Assembly: GCA_049971355.1 (NCBI GenBank)
Contig: JBMFLE010000024.1
Coordinates: forward strand, 1 to 10,467
Source: JBMFLE01 sp049971355
GTDB lineage: Bacteria > Patescibacteriota > Patescibacteriia > UBA2591 > UBA4787
Reading direction: 5' to 3'
DNA length: 10,467 bases
Below, piece by piece: positions 1-6,780 of this stretch. Within the stretch, counting starts at the first letter, position 1. Every line of letters begins with the position of its first letter. The notes under the pieces were generated by a model. The model was not told where the DNA came from. It saw nothing but the letters and a program-made list of their open reading frames with translations, and ran no database searches. The position numbers and the translations under genes were made by a program.

Positions 1-82
1 ATTATACCTCATTTTGGTAAGGTTTTTTATGGCAGAACCAATATCCTTTCGGTTATATTATTTATGACTTAATGCGGGGTAC

Positions 83-110
83 TTGACAAATTTTCAAAAT
101 ATGCTATACT
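83..110 (+). promoter_or_regulatory. sigma70-type promoter of the HAD hydrolase gene
   Basis: A perfect -35 box TTGACA (83-88) and a -10 box TATACT (105-110) are separated by 16 bases. The bases TGC directly before the -10 box add an extended -10 element. A start site near 117 would give a leader of roughly 37 bases carrying a strong ribosome binding site. I see no supported gene in 1-82; a 12-codon ATG frame at 30-68 has no ribosome binding site. Confidence 0.75.
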
Positions 111-140
111 ATAGGTGTAGAAAATTATGTTTTAAAAATT

Positions 141-150
141 AAAGGAGGTG
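141..150 (+). promoter_or_regulatory. Shine-Dalgarno site that fixes the start at 154
   Basis: AAAGGAGGTG contains a full GGAGG core (144-148) five bases before ATG 154. The in-frame GTG at 148 lies inside this site and so cannot be the start. It is one of only two strong Shine-Dalgarno sequences in the window. Confidence 0.85.
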
Positions 151-153
151 ATA

Positions 154-669
154 ATGAAGGCTGTTGGCTTTGACCTTGATGGAGTAATCTGTAAAATACC
201 AATACCTCGAGTGATTTTCGGAATACCGGTGCCCAGAAGATTATTTAGAACCCTGACAATTGTTTCTTATTTTTTTTCTTATTTTCTAATGGTAATTCCG
301 CAAATCCGATTTGCTTACGATAAATTCTTCCGTCGAACAGATGAAAATATTATTAACTTAATTAAAGACTTAAAAGCAAAAGGAGTGAAAATTTACATTA
401 TTACTGGTAATAGGGTGTTTTACCAAAGGGGGCTTGAAATATGGTTGAAGCGGAAAAAGATTCCTTATGATAGAATAGTTTGTTTTTGTTCAAGTTCTGG
501 TTTGACTGTGGCGCAGTGGAAGGCAAAAATGGCTCAAGAATTAAAAGTAGATCTTTTTGTTGAAGATTTAGCATCCGCTGTCGTTCATTTAAGGAGAGCC
601 GGTTTAAGGGTAGTTCTTTACGATAACAATAATGAAATACGGATAAAAGTCAATCAATTGGTTGACTGA
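154..669 (+). CDS. HAD-superfamily hydrolase, 5'-nucleotidase-like
   Basis: This 171-residue protein carries the four haloacid-dehalogenase motifs in order. Motif I is FDLDGV (residues 6-11, nucleophile D7 and acid D9), motif II is ITGN with T84, motif III is a lysine in WKAK (K123 or K125), and motif IV is VEDLAS with E137 and D138. The DxDG start and the ED motif near the C-terminus suggest the NT5C/YqfW-like branch that dephosphorylates nucleotides, but the substrate cannot be read from sequence. Residues about 33-50 form a strongly hydrophobic stretch where a small cap would sit; it could be a membrane-touching helix. The start is ATG 154 because of the ribosome binding site at 141-150. 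An intrinsic terminator follows directly, so the gene is probably a single transcription unit. Its position upstream of thymidylate kinase fits a nucleotide role, which is inference. Confidence 0.8.
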   Translation: MKAVGFDLDGVICKIPIPRVIFGIPVPRRLFRTLTIVSYFFSYFLMVIPQIRFAYDKFFRRTDENIINLIKDLKAKGVKIYIITGNRVFYQRGLEIWLKRKKIPYDRIVCFCSSSGLTVAQWKAKMAQELKVDLFVEDLASAVVHLRRAGLRVVLYDNNNEIRIKVNQLVD

Positions 670-670
670 T

Positions 671-700
671 AAAAGTCGGCCGATTGGTTGACTTTTTTTT
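671..700 (+). terminator. intrinsic terminator after the HAD gene
   Basis: Arms AAAAGTCGGCC (671-681) and GGTTGACTTTT (686-696) pair over 11 positions, two of them G-U, around a GATT tetraloop (682-685). The T-run extends to 700 (eight Ts, 693-700). It begins one base after the HAD stop codon. The same bases contain the -35 box of the tmk promoter. Confidence 0.8.
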
Positions 701-715
701 CTTTAGAATTATATT
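688..715 (+). promoter_or_regulatory. tmk promoter, leaderless geometry, inside a terminator
   Basis: TTGACT (688-693, five of six consensus bases) and TATATT (710-715, five of six) are 16 bases apart. This is the same spacing as the other two well-formed plus-strand promoters of the window. Transcription would begin about at the tmk ATG (724), eight bases after the -10 box. The -35 box lies in the 3' arm and T-run of the preceding terminator. The spacing is observed; activity is inferred. Confidence 0.55.
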
Positions 716-723
716 TAAAAGTA

Positions 724-1419
724 ATGAAGAAGAGAGGATTATTTATTGTTTCAGAAGGGACAGATGGTTCTGGCAAAACCGTTCAACTTGAACGTCTGTT
801 TAAAAGATTAAAGAAAAAAGGTTTCAAATGTCAAACAATTACTTTCCCTCAATATGGTCAGTCATCTGCTTATTTTATTGAACAATATTTGACCGGTAAA
901 TATGGTGGCTGGCGAGAGGTCGGACCCTATCGAGCTTCTCTTTTTTATGCTTTGGATCGCTATCAAGCTGCGCAAAAAATTAAAAAAGCTTTAAGTCAGG
1001 GTAAAATTGTTTTGGCCAATCGTTATTTTGCTTCGAATTTAGGTCATCAGGGAGCAAAAATTAATAATTATCAGAAAAGAAAGGAATTTTTTAAATGGAT
1101 TTATAATTTAGAATATAATATCTTAGGTATTCCTAAACCCGATTTAAATCTTTTTCTTCATGTTCCGGCAAAGATTAGTTATCAATTGGTAGCAAAAAAG
1201 GGTAAACGCGAATATTTAAGAGGTAAAAAACGCGATATTCACGAAAAAGATATTAAACATTTGAAACGAGCAGAACAATCATATTTGCAGGCAATTAAAC
1301 TTTTCCCGAAAGACTTTAAAATTATTGAATGTGTTTCGAATGATAAATTACTTAGTATAGATGAAATTGCCCAAAAGGTTTGGGATATTATTAAAGGCAA
1401 ATTATTTATTTCCAATTAA
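724..1419 (+). CDS. tmk: thymidylate kinase (dTMP kinase)
   Basis: The enzyme phosphorylates dTMP to dTDP with ATP in dTTP synthesis. The 231-residue protein shows the P-loop GTDGSGKT (residues 12-19), the FPQYG stretch (41-45), LDRY (77-80) and NRYFASNLGHQG (99-110), which corresponds to the family DR(Y/H) signature with Asp replaced by Asn. A basic lid-like segment lies at 158-176. The longer frame from TTG 688 is rejected because it would begin inside the terminator; ATG 724 places MKKRGLFIVSEG in the normal distance to the P-loop. There is no Shine-Dalgarno sequence, and the promoter at 688-715 suggests a leaderless mRNA. The stop lies 15 bases before the sugar transferase start, so the two are probably co-transcribed. 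The length is slightly above the usual 205-215 residues. Confidence 0.93.
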   Translation: MKKRGLFIVSEGTDGSGKTVQLERLFKRLKKKGFKCQTITFPQYGQSSAYFIEQYLTGKYGGWREVGPYRASLFYALDRYQAAQKIKKALSQGKIVLANRYFASNLGHQGAKINNYQKRKEFFKWIYNLEYNILGIPKPDLNLFLHVPAKISYQLVAKKGKREYLRGKKRDIHEKDIKHLKRAEQSYLQAIKLFPKDFKIIECVSNDKLLSIDEIAQKVWDIIKGKLFISN

Positions 1420-1434
1420 ATCAGCAAAGCGAGT

Positions 1435-2808
1435 ATGAAAAAATCTGATCTTTTTTTCACAGCTATTTTATTACCCATCGACTATTTAATGTTAATTCTG
1501 GCTGGCATTGTCACTTATTATTTGCGATTTAAGACATTTGCCGAGCTGCGACCAGTTATCTTTGAAATTCCCCTTTTACAATATTTGAAGATGATCTCAA
1601 TTATTGGTCTTGTCTGGTTGGGAATTTTTGCTCTGAACGGACTTTATCAAATTAGCCGTCAGCGTTTTTCTCAAGAATTCGGGAAAATATTTATTAGCGT
1701 GACGGTTGGGATGATGCTAATTACCTTGTTTATTTTTTTTAAGCGAGAATATTTTTCTTCCCGTTTTATTATTTTGGCTGGCTGGCTAATGGCGATTATT
1801 TTTGTCAGCTTCGGCCGCTTAATAATTCATTTCATTCGTTTACAAGTTTTTAATCGAAATTTAGGATTAGAACCAATTTTAATTGTTGGCTCTAGTTCGA
1901 TTGCTCAAGAATTGGTTAAAATTGTTGAGCGAGAAAAAGGTCTTGGTTACCGTGTTTTAGGTAACCCAAAATCAGTTAATGAGGTTATTAATCAGTGGAC
2001 TGATCGAGCCAAAGAAATTAGTGTTTTAATCCAGGCCGATTCTGATTTATCAAAAGAGGACATTCTTCGGTTAGTAGATTTTTGTAACGAGCACCAAATA
2101 ACCTTTAAATATGTAACCGATACCTTTGGTAATCTTTTTAGCAATATTAGAATTGAGACCTTGGCCGGTGTTCCTTTGGTTGAAGTTGGGCGAACCGCTC
2201 TTGACGGTTGGGGCAGAGTTAATAAGAGAATTTTTGATATCATTGTCTCACTTTTTTGTCTGGTTCTTCTTTTACCACTTTATTTAATTGTTTCAATTTT
2301 AATTAAATTAGATTCCGAGGGACCAGTTTTTGTGGCCTTAAGCCGGGTTGGCCAGCGAGGCAAAATTTTTAAACTTTACAAATTTCGTTCAATGATTAAG
2401 AACGCTCATCAATTGAAATCAAAACTTTTGTCATACAACGAACGCCAAGGCCCACTTTTTAAAATGAAAAATGATCCGCGCATTACTAGAGTTGGCCGCT
2501 TTTTAAGAAGATGGAGTATTGATGAATTACCACAAATTATTAATGTTTTAAGGGGCGAGATGAGTTTTGTTGGACCAAGGCCGCATGAACCAGAAGAAGT
2601 AGCTCAATATCAAAAATGGCATAAGCAATTGTTAACAATTAAACCGGGTATTACTGGCTTAGCTCAAATTTCTGGTCGTTCAGAATTACCCTTTAACCAA
2701 GAAGCAAAATTAGATATTTACTATATGGAGAATTGGTCTCTCAGTTTTGACTTACAGATTTTAATTAAAACTATTCCAGCAGTTTTGGGCAGAAAAAATG
2801 TGGCCTAA
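1435..2808 (+). CDS. undecaprenyl-phosphate sugar-1-phosphate transferase (WbaP/WcaJ type)
   Basis: This membrane enzyme family moves a hexose-1-phosphate from a nucleotide sugar onto the polyprenyl phosphate carrier and so starts a surface polysaccharide or glycan repeat unit. The 457-residue protein has the full polyprenyl glycosylphosphotransferase layout: hydrophobic helices at about 8-30, 51-71, 85-102 and 110-134, a central nucleotide-binding-like domain (about 145-250), a further hydrophobic segment at 266-291, then the bacterial sugar transferase domain. Conserved motifs are KFRSM (316-320), DELPQ (363-367), GPRP (380-383), KPGITG (403-408), QISGR (411-415) and the final DIYYMENWS (427-435). 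The sugar specificity is not readable. It follows tmk by 15 bases without its own obvious promoter or ribosome binding site. No other glycosyltransferase lies in the window, so it may act with a locus elsewhere. Confidence 0.93.
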   Translation: MKKSDLFFTAILLPIDYLMLILAGIVTYYLRFKTFAELRPVIFEIPLLQYLKMISIIGLVWLGIFALNGLYQISRQRFSQEFGKIFISVTVGMMLITLFIFFKREYFSSRFIILAGWLMAIIFVSFGRLIIHFIRLQVFNRNLGLEPILIVGSSSIAQELVKIVEREKGLGYRVLGNPKSVNEVINQWTDRAKEISVLIQADSDLSKEDILRLVDFCNEHQITFKYVTDTFGNLFSNIRIETLAGVPLVEVGRTALDGWGRVNKRIFDIIVSLFCLVLLLPLYLIVSILIKLDSEGPVFVALSRVGQRGKIFKLYKFRSMIKNAHQLKSKLLSYNERQGPLFKMKNDPRITRVGRFLRRWSIDELPQIINVLRGEMSFVGPRPHEPEEVAQYQKWHKQLLTIKPGITGLAQISGRSELPFNQEAKLDIYYMENWSLSFDLQILIKTIPAVLGRKNVA

Positions 2809-2845
2809 ACACTAATCACTACTAATTATTCGTGATAAAATTTGT

Positions 2846-4354
2846 ATGATTAATGAGAAAGTTATATATCAACCAGTCATTGGCCTTGAAATCCATCTGC
2901 AACTTAAAACAAAGAGCAAGATGTTTTGTTCTTGTAAAAATGAATGGCTTGAAGAAAGGCCAAATGTTAATATTTGTCCAATCTGTTTGGGTCACCCCGC
3001 TGTTTTACCGGCGATTAATCAAGAAGCGGTAAGAATGGCGTTAATACTCGGATTTGCTCTTAATGGTCAAATAGCTGAAATATCTCAATTTGACAGAAAA
3101 AATTATTTTTACCCAGATTTGCCAAAGGGTTATCAAATTTCTCAATATAATCTACCCTTGATTCAAAATGCCTGGATAGTTATCAATAATCATAGAATCA
3201 GAATTAAAAGGATTCATTTAGAAGAAGATACAGCCAAATTAATTCACACTCCAGATAATAAATGGAGCTTACTAGATTTTAATCGTGCCGGCATACCTTT
3301 GTTAGAAATTGTTACTGAGCCAGATATTACTTCGCCCCAAGAGGCAAAGATGTTTCTTCGGGAGCTACAGTTGCTGGCTCGTTATCTTGATATTTCTTGG
3401 GCAGATATGGAAAAAGGTCAAATGCGTTGTGATCTCAATATCTCTCTCAGGCCGAAAAAAGAAAATAAACTTTATCCAAAAACGGAAATTAAAAATTTAA
3501 ACTCATTTAAGGCAGTAGAGGAATCTTTGGCATATGAAATTAAAAGACAGACTAAATTATGGCAAGAAGGTAGGGTGCCCAAAGAACAATCAACACGCGG
3601 TTGGAATGAAAAAAGAGGGATAACCATAGAGCAACGGAGTAAAGAAGAAGAAATGGATTATCGATATTTTCCCGAGCCAGATTTGCCGATATTGTCTTTG
3701 AGTAAATTTAATTTAGAAGCAATTAAGCAAAGTTTGCCCGAGCTACCAATTGCTCGACGAGAGAGGTTTATCCAGATGTATGGCTTCAGTCCAAGCGGGG
3801 CTCGAATTTTAACTGATGATAAATTATTAGCTGATTTTACGGAAAAAGTGATTACTGAATTAAAAGCCTGGTTGGTTTCTTTAGAAACTGTGGAGGGCAG
3901 CGAGCAGGAAATTTGGCAAAAAAATAAAGGTAAAATGGTTAAATTAGTGGCTAATTGGTTAGTTAATCGTTTGATTCATTTGATGAATGAAAATAAAATT
4001 GGAGTTGGCGATTTAAAAATTACTCCACAAAATTTTTCCGAATTCATTATTTTAATCTATGAGGGGAAGGTTTCCAGTACTTTGGCTCAACAGATTTTAG
4101 AAAAAATGTTTTTTGAAGGATTAGATGTTGACCAGGCAATTCAGGAAGGGGGCTTAAAAAGAATCGATGACCTAAGTGAAATAAATAAAATAATTGAAAA
4201 AGTAATAAAAAATAATCCTGTTGCTTTAGCTGATTATAAAAAAGGCAAAGTAAATGCCATTATCTATCTAATTGGTCAAGTAATGAAAGAAACAAAAGGC
4301 AGAGCCAATCCTGATTTAGTGAGAAAAATTTTAGAAGAAAAATTAAATGGCTAA
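2846..4354 (+). CDS. gatB: Asp-tRNA(Asn)/Glu-tRNA(Gln) amidotransferase subunit B
   Basis: GatB binds the mischarged tRNA and activates the Glu or Asp side chain, using ammonia from GatA, to give Gln-tRNA(Gln) or Asn-tRNA(Asn). The 502-residue protein carries the family hallmarks: VIGLEIHLQL (11-20), zinc-ligand cysteines C28, C30, C44 and C47, FDRKNYFYPDLPKGYQ (82-97), HLEEDTAK (124-131), DFNRAGIPLLEIVTEPD (144-160), RCDLNIS (194-200), KTEIKNLNSF (212-221) and DYRYFPEPDLP (271-281). The C-terminal helical GatB/YqeY tRNA-binding domain covers roughly 365-500. It is about 25 residues longer than typical; a charged insertion near 340-365 may explain this. gatA and gatC are not adjacent. There is no Shine-Dalgarno sequence before the ATG. 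A weak extended -10-like TGATAAAAT (2833-2841) lies too close to the ATG to rely on. Confidence 0.97.
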   Translation: MINEKVIYQPVIGLEIHLQLKTKSKMFCSCKNEWLEERPNVNICPICLGHPAVLPAINQEAVRMALILGFALNGQIAEISQFDRKNYFYPDLPKGYQISQYNLPLIQNAWIVINNHRIRIKRIHLEEDTAKLIHTPDNKWSLLDFNRAGIPLLEIVTEPDITSPQEAKMFLRELQLLARYLDISWADMEKGQMRCDLNISLRPKKENKLYPKTEIKNLNSFKAVEESLAYEIKRQTKLWQEGRVPKEQSTRGWNEKRGITIEQRSKEEEMDYRYFPEPDLPILSLSKFNLEAIKQSLPELPIARRERFIQMYGFSPSGARILTDDKLLADFTEKVITELKAWLVSLETVEGSEQEIWQKNKGKMVKLVANWLVNRLIHLMNENKIGVGDLKITPQNFSEFIILIYEGKVSSTLAQQILEKMFFEGLDVDQAIQEGGLKRIDDLSEINKIIEKVIKNNPVALADYKKGKVNAIIYLIGQVMKETKGRANPDLVRKILEEKLNG

Positions 4355-4422
4355 TCCGGGAGAGAAATTTTTAGAGTAGAAAGTTTTTGGGCTTTTGTTA
4401 AGGTTGACCTCTTCAAATTACT

Positions 4423-4448
4423 TTTTCGGGCTAATTTTAATCCGAAAA
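4423..4448. other. inverted repeat between gatB and the deaminase
   Basis: TTTTCGG (4423-4429) and CCGAAAA (4442-4448) form a 7-base-pair stem around a 12-base loop in the 197-base gap after gatB. No T-run follows, so it is at best a weak terminator. The rest of the gap holds short direct repeats (TGGCCAAAA at 4473-4481 and 4511-4519) and no convincing gene. Confidence 0.3.
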
Positions 4449-4551
4449 TTTACTAATTCCCCAAAACAAAAGTGGCCAAAATAACCAAAAGTCAACTTAA
4501 AGAAAAGGAATGGCCAAAACATGGGCATAGAAATTGTTAAATAAATCAAAT

Positions 4552-5082
4552 ATGTCTCGGCCAACAAAGGAAGAATACTATTTGAATATTGCCAAAGAGG
4601 TTGCCGAAAGGTCAACTTGTTTTAGAAATAAGGGCGGGGCAATTATAATAAAAGATGATGTAATTGTTGCTACAGGTTATATTGGAGCACCAAGAAAAAC
4701 AAAAGATTGTTTAGAAAGAGGGGAATGCTTGAGGGATAAATTAAAAATTTCCCATGGCAGAAACTATGAAATTTGCCGGTCGGTTCACACCGAGGCAAAT
4801 TGCATCATTAATGCAGCTCGAAGTGGGGCATCGATTCTGGGAGGGGATATGTATATTTGGTTAACTGACAGGGAGGGAAAACCAATCGATTCTTTCCCTT
4901 GTTTTATTTGTAAAAAAATGATTATCAATAGCGGACTGAATCGAGTAATTTCAGCGACTAAAGATGGCAAATACAAAATTTTTTATGTTAAAGATTGGGT
5001 AAAAAATTGGCAAGAAAAAGATATTTTAGATGATAAATATCAATATGGAAAAGATTTAAATATTAGTGAAAATCTTAAATGA
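4552..5082 (+). CDS. dCMP deaminase (ComEB/cytidine-deaminase fold)
   Basis: The enzyme class converts dCMP to dUMP, the precursor of dTMP, with a catalytic zinc. The 176-residue protein has the zinc and proton-shuttle motif HTEAN (79-83, H79 and E81) and the second zinc motif PCFIC (116-120, C117 and C120). C53, C59 and C75 in the DCLERGEC and CRSVH region match the extra structural zinc site of dCMP deaminases. I take ATG 4552, giving MSRPTKEEYY, over the in-frame TTG at 4534; neither start has a ribosome binding site. The gene overlaps the start of the decayed kinase by ATGA, so the two were probably one operon. Together with tmk it serves the dCMP to dUMP to dTMP to dTDP route, with thymidylate synthase expected elsewhere. 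Competence-related ComEB is the closest named homologue class, but no competence role is implied. Confidence 0.92.
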   Translation: MSRPTKEEYYLNIAKEVAERSTCFRNKGGAIIIKDDVIVATGYIGAPRKTKDCLERGECLRDKLKISHGRNYEICRSVHTEANCIINAARSGASILGGDMYIWLTDREGKPIDSFPCFICKKMIINSGLNRVISATKDGKYKIFYVKDWVKNWQEKDILDDKYQYGKDLNISENLK

Positions 5083-5343
5083 AAAATCATCGGTCTAGTT
5101 GGTGAAGCGGGTTCGGGAGAAGATATTTTTTGTCGGTATTTCAAAAAATTTCAAAAGAACCTATTTTAGGTTCTCCAATTTTTAACCGAAGCATTAAAAA
5201 TTTTTTGCCAGCTACTTTATCGCTCACTCATTTGACGGTTTTTTATTTATGTTAGATTTCGAAACAGCATCCAATTATATTTAGACCGAAAATTGATTAA
5301 AATTTATTTAAAATATTTGATGACAAAAATGCCACGGCCGTGA
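5079..5343 (+). pseudogene. decayed P-loop (deoxy)nucleotide-kinase-like gene
   Basis: ATG 5079 overlaps the deaminase stop by four bases. Read as written, translation ends after eight codons at 5103-5105. If one A is removed from the A-run 5082-5086, the frame reads MKIIGLVGEAGSGED, plainly the N-terminus of a P-loop kinase such as the dNMP/dephospho-CoA-kinase-like ATPases often seen beside dCMP deaminase. The Walker A lysine is replaced by glutamate (GAA, 5119-5121). The frame continues IFCRYFKKFQKNLF, meets TAG (5167-5169), resumes with VLQFLTEALKIF (5170-5205), which resembles the next conserved helix of this group, and meets TGA (5233-5235). A further open stretch runs to TGA 5341, where homology is doubtful. 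The remnant is far shorter than a kinase of about 180-200 residues, so an internal deletion is likely. Four independent lesions make a sequencing error an insufficient explanation. Confidence 0.75.
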
Positions 5344-5356
5344 ATTTTTTGTCATC
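5319..5356. repeat. long nested palindrome downstream of the pseudogene
   Basis: GATGACAAAAAT (5319-5330) pairs with ATTTTTTGTCATC (5344-5356), with one extra T in the right arm. Between them sits the perfect palindrome CACGGCCGTG (5333-5342). The whole is a near-perfect 38-base hairpin on either strand. No T-run follows outside the stem, so it is not a standard terminator. It is GC-rich at the tip inside very AT-rich DNA, and better preserved than the decayed sequence beside it. Confidence 0.7.
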
Positions 5357-5380
5357 GGAAGTGGTGTTCGGCTAATAAAG

Positions 5381-5390
5381 AAAGGAGGGG
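5381..5390 (+). promoter_or_regulatory. strong Shine-Dalgarno site before a 17-codon ORF
   Basis: AAAGGAGGGG has the GGAGG core at 5384-5388, seven bases before ATG 5396. It is the second of only two strong ribosome binding sites in the window, and it serves no long gene. Confidence 0.6.
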
Positions 5391-5395
5391 AAGAA

Positions 5396-5449
5396 ATGAA
5401 AGAAATAATGGTTGTAAAAAACACCCCTATCAAAAAATTCATCTTATAA
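5396..5449 (+). CDS. 17-residue ORF of unknown function, or remnant of a lost gene
   Basis: The ORF encodes MKEIMVVKNTPIKKFIL and ends at TAA 5447-5449. Its only support is the excellent ribosome binding site at ideal spacing, in a genome region where most real genes have none. It lies in the 420-base stretch between the deaminase and the minus-strand methyltransferase, after the kinase pseudogene and the palindrome. I see no recognisable plus-strand promoter for it and no homology by eye. It could be a small peptide, a leader peptide that lost its gene, or the preserved first codons of a deleted gene. The remaining bases up to 5502 hold a TTGACA at 5474-5479 without a matching -10 box. Confidence 0.3.
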   Translation: MKEIMVVKNTPIKKFIL

Positions 5450-5481
5450 GCTATATTTTATCAATCTTGTAGCTTGACACA

Positions 5482-5504
5482 AAACAGAGACCCCCTGGCT
5501 GTTT
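5482..5504 (-). terminator. possible weak terminator of the methyltransferase gene
   Basis: AAACAG (5482-5487) and CTGTTT (5499-5504) form a 6-base-pair stem that overlaps the methyltransferase stop codon. Only a short T-rich stretch follows on the minus strand, so support is weak. Confidence 0.25.
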
Positions 5505-6774
5505 AGCGATTTTTAAAAATCAAAATTTCTCTTAAAATTTTTTGCCCAGGACGAGAATAAATAATCGAATCACGTTTAGTTAATTGAATAACTGGTTGTT
5601 TTCTCAAATTGTCTGGAATTGGGTTAATTGGTTGCCAGTTCATTTTTTTAATTTGGTCTAAAATTGGCAAGAGAATTAACCGGTTATTTATTCTGAAAAT
5701 TGGAAAGATTATTACTATTCGTCCATTTAATTTTAAGATTTTTTTAAATTCCCGAAAAGCAGCTAAATATAAACTAGATAATTCTTTAACTAAATTTTCA
5801 ATTTTCAATTTATAATTTTCAATTTTAATAGGGCCAAGATATGGTTCAGTGATAATACTATCAATTGAATTCGGCGAAATTTTTTGCGAAATTTTTCTTA
5901 CATCAGATTGGAAAATTTTTAAATTTTTAATTATATTTTCATTTTTTAATTTAATGGCAAGCCATTCTATGTTTTTCTTTGTTTTTTTCACTGCTTCCTG
6001 GCTAATATCGCTACCAATAATATTTTGATACCCTAGCCGAACCGCTTCTTGTAAAATTGTGCCTGAACCGCAAAAGGGATCTAAGATAATCTCATCTTTT
6101 GTTGTTTGGGCTAAGTTAATCATTATTTTAGCTAATTTTGGCGGCAACATTCCTTTTTCAATCGTTCGAATCGGACGAGCAAAATCATAAAATTCATATT
6201 CTTCGAACTCCTGGCAACTCAAAGTTTGGCCGAGATAAATTTTTTCTTCACCGACCAAAAGGCAGAATTCTATTCCTTGAGTTAATAATTTGTTTTTCTG
6301 GACAATAACTGAAGATAAAATTCTTTCTTTGGAACTAACCCAGCGCGAAGAAACGCCCCGTTCTCTTAACCCTGTCTTAATCTTCAGGGCAATTTGTTTA
6401 ACTTGTCGTACTACTTTATTAAAGTTGACAGACTCATCTAATTTATAAATACTGAGCCCGAAGAAGACTTTCTTTAGAGTTCGACTTTCCTGAGGGCTAG
6501 ATTTTTTTAATAATTTTTTGGTGATTTCATCTATAATATTCGGATCAAAATTTGTACTAATTTGCATCCGGATTGGCATGATTTCTCCGATTTTAATTGT
6601 TCCGCCCAATTGTTGTTGTAATTTTTGAACATTAATTTTTTCTTTAGTTTCCAAAATTAAAACCTCCTTTGATAATTTACAAACCCGAAATTCATTTACC
6701 TGTTTAGGCAAAGTATTTATTATTTCTGCGGTAGATAAAGTTGGGTTGTGACCTAAAATTAGAAAATAACGCAT
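5503..6774 (-). CDS. TRM11-like THUMP/SAM-dependent RNA methyltransferase
   Basis: The 423-residue protein combines an N-terminal THUMP-like RNA-binding region (about 1-185) with a C-terminal Rossmann methyltransferase. The SAM-binding motif I is LDPFCGSGT (231-239), motif II is GSDIS (254-258), and the catalytic motif IV position reads TEPYLG (309-314). The C-terminal RPGQKILREILIF (409-421) closes the last strands. This is the architecture of the tRNA guanosine-N2-methyltransferases Trm11/TrmG10 and of RlmL/RlmK-type enzymes, which methylate the exocyclic amine of guanosine. The motif IV is normally (D/N)PP(Y/F); Glu-Pro-Tyr is a deviation, so both target and activity are uncertain. The ATG at 6774-6772 lacks a Shine-Dalgarno sequence. 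The gene is divergent from rpsF and preceded by its own promoter. It stands alone on this strand. Confidence 0.82.
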   Translation of the reverse strand: MRYFLILGHNPTLSTAEIINTLPKQVNEFRVCKLSKEVLILETKEKINVQKLQQQLGGTIKIGEIMPIRMQISTNFDPNIIDEITKKLLKKSSPQESRTLKKVFFGLSIYKLDESVNFNKVVRQVKQIALKIKTGLRERGVSSRWVSSKERILSSVIVQKNKLLTQGIEFCLLVGEEKIYLGQTLSCQEFEEYEFYDFARPIRTIEKGMLPPKLAKIMINLAQTTKDEIILDPFCGSGTILQEAVRLGYQNIIGSDISQEAVKKTKKNIEWLAIKLKNENIIKNLKIFQSDVRKISQKISPNSIDSIITEPYLGPIKIENYKLKIENLVKELSSLYLAAFREFKKILKLNGRIVIIFPIFRINNRLILLPILDQIKKMNWQPINPIPDNLRKQPVIQLTKRDSIIYSRPGQKILREILIFKNR

Positions 6775-6780
6775 ATATTG

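Noticed and set aside
688..723. TTG start that would lengthen thymidylate kinase by 12 residues
   Set aside because: It begins inside the terminator stem and promoter, has no ribosome binding site, and the extension does not match the family N-terminus.
4510..4530. Six-codon ORF ATGGCC...TAG after AAAAGGA, upstream of the deaminase
   Set aside because: The upstream purine run is a weak SD at best and the frame is too short to distinguish from chance.
4418..4615. Minus-strand 65-residue hydrophobic ORF
   Set aside because: It overlaps the start of the dCMP deaminase and has no promoter, ribosome binding site or recognisable motif; AT-rich antisense frames often look hydrophobic.
5450..5502. 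Plus-strand promoter from TTGACA at 5474
   Set aside because: No -10 box at a workable distance and no plus-strand gene downstream before 6985.
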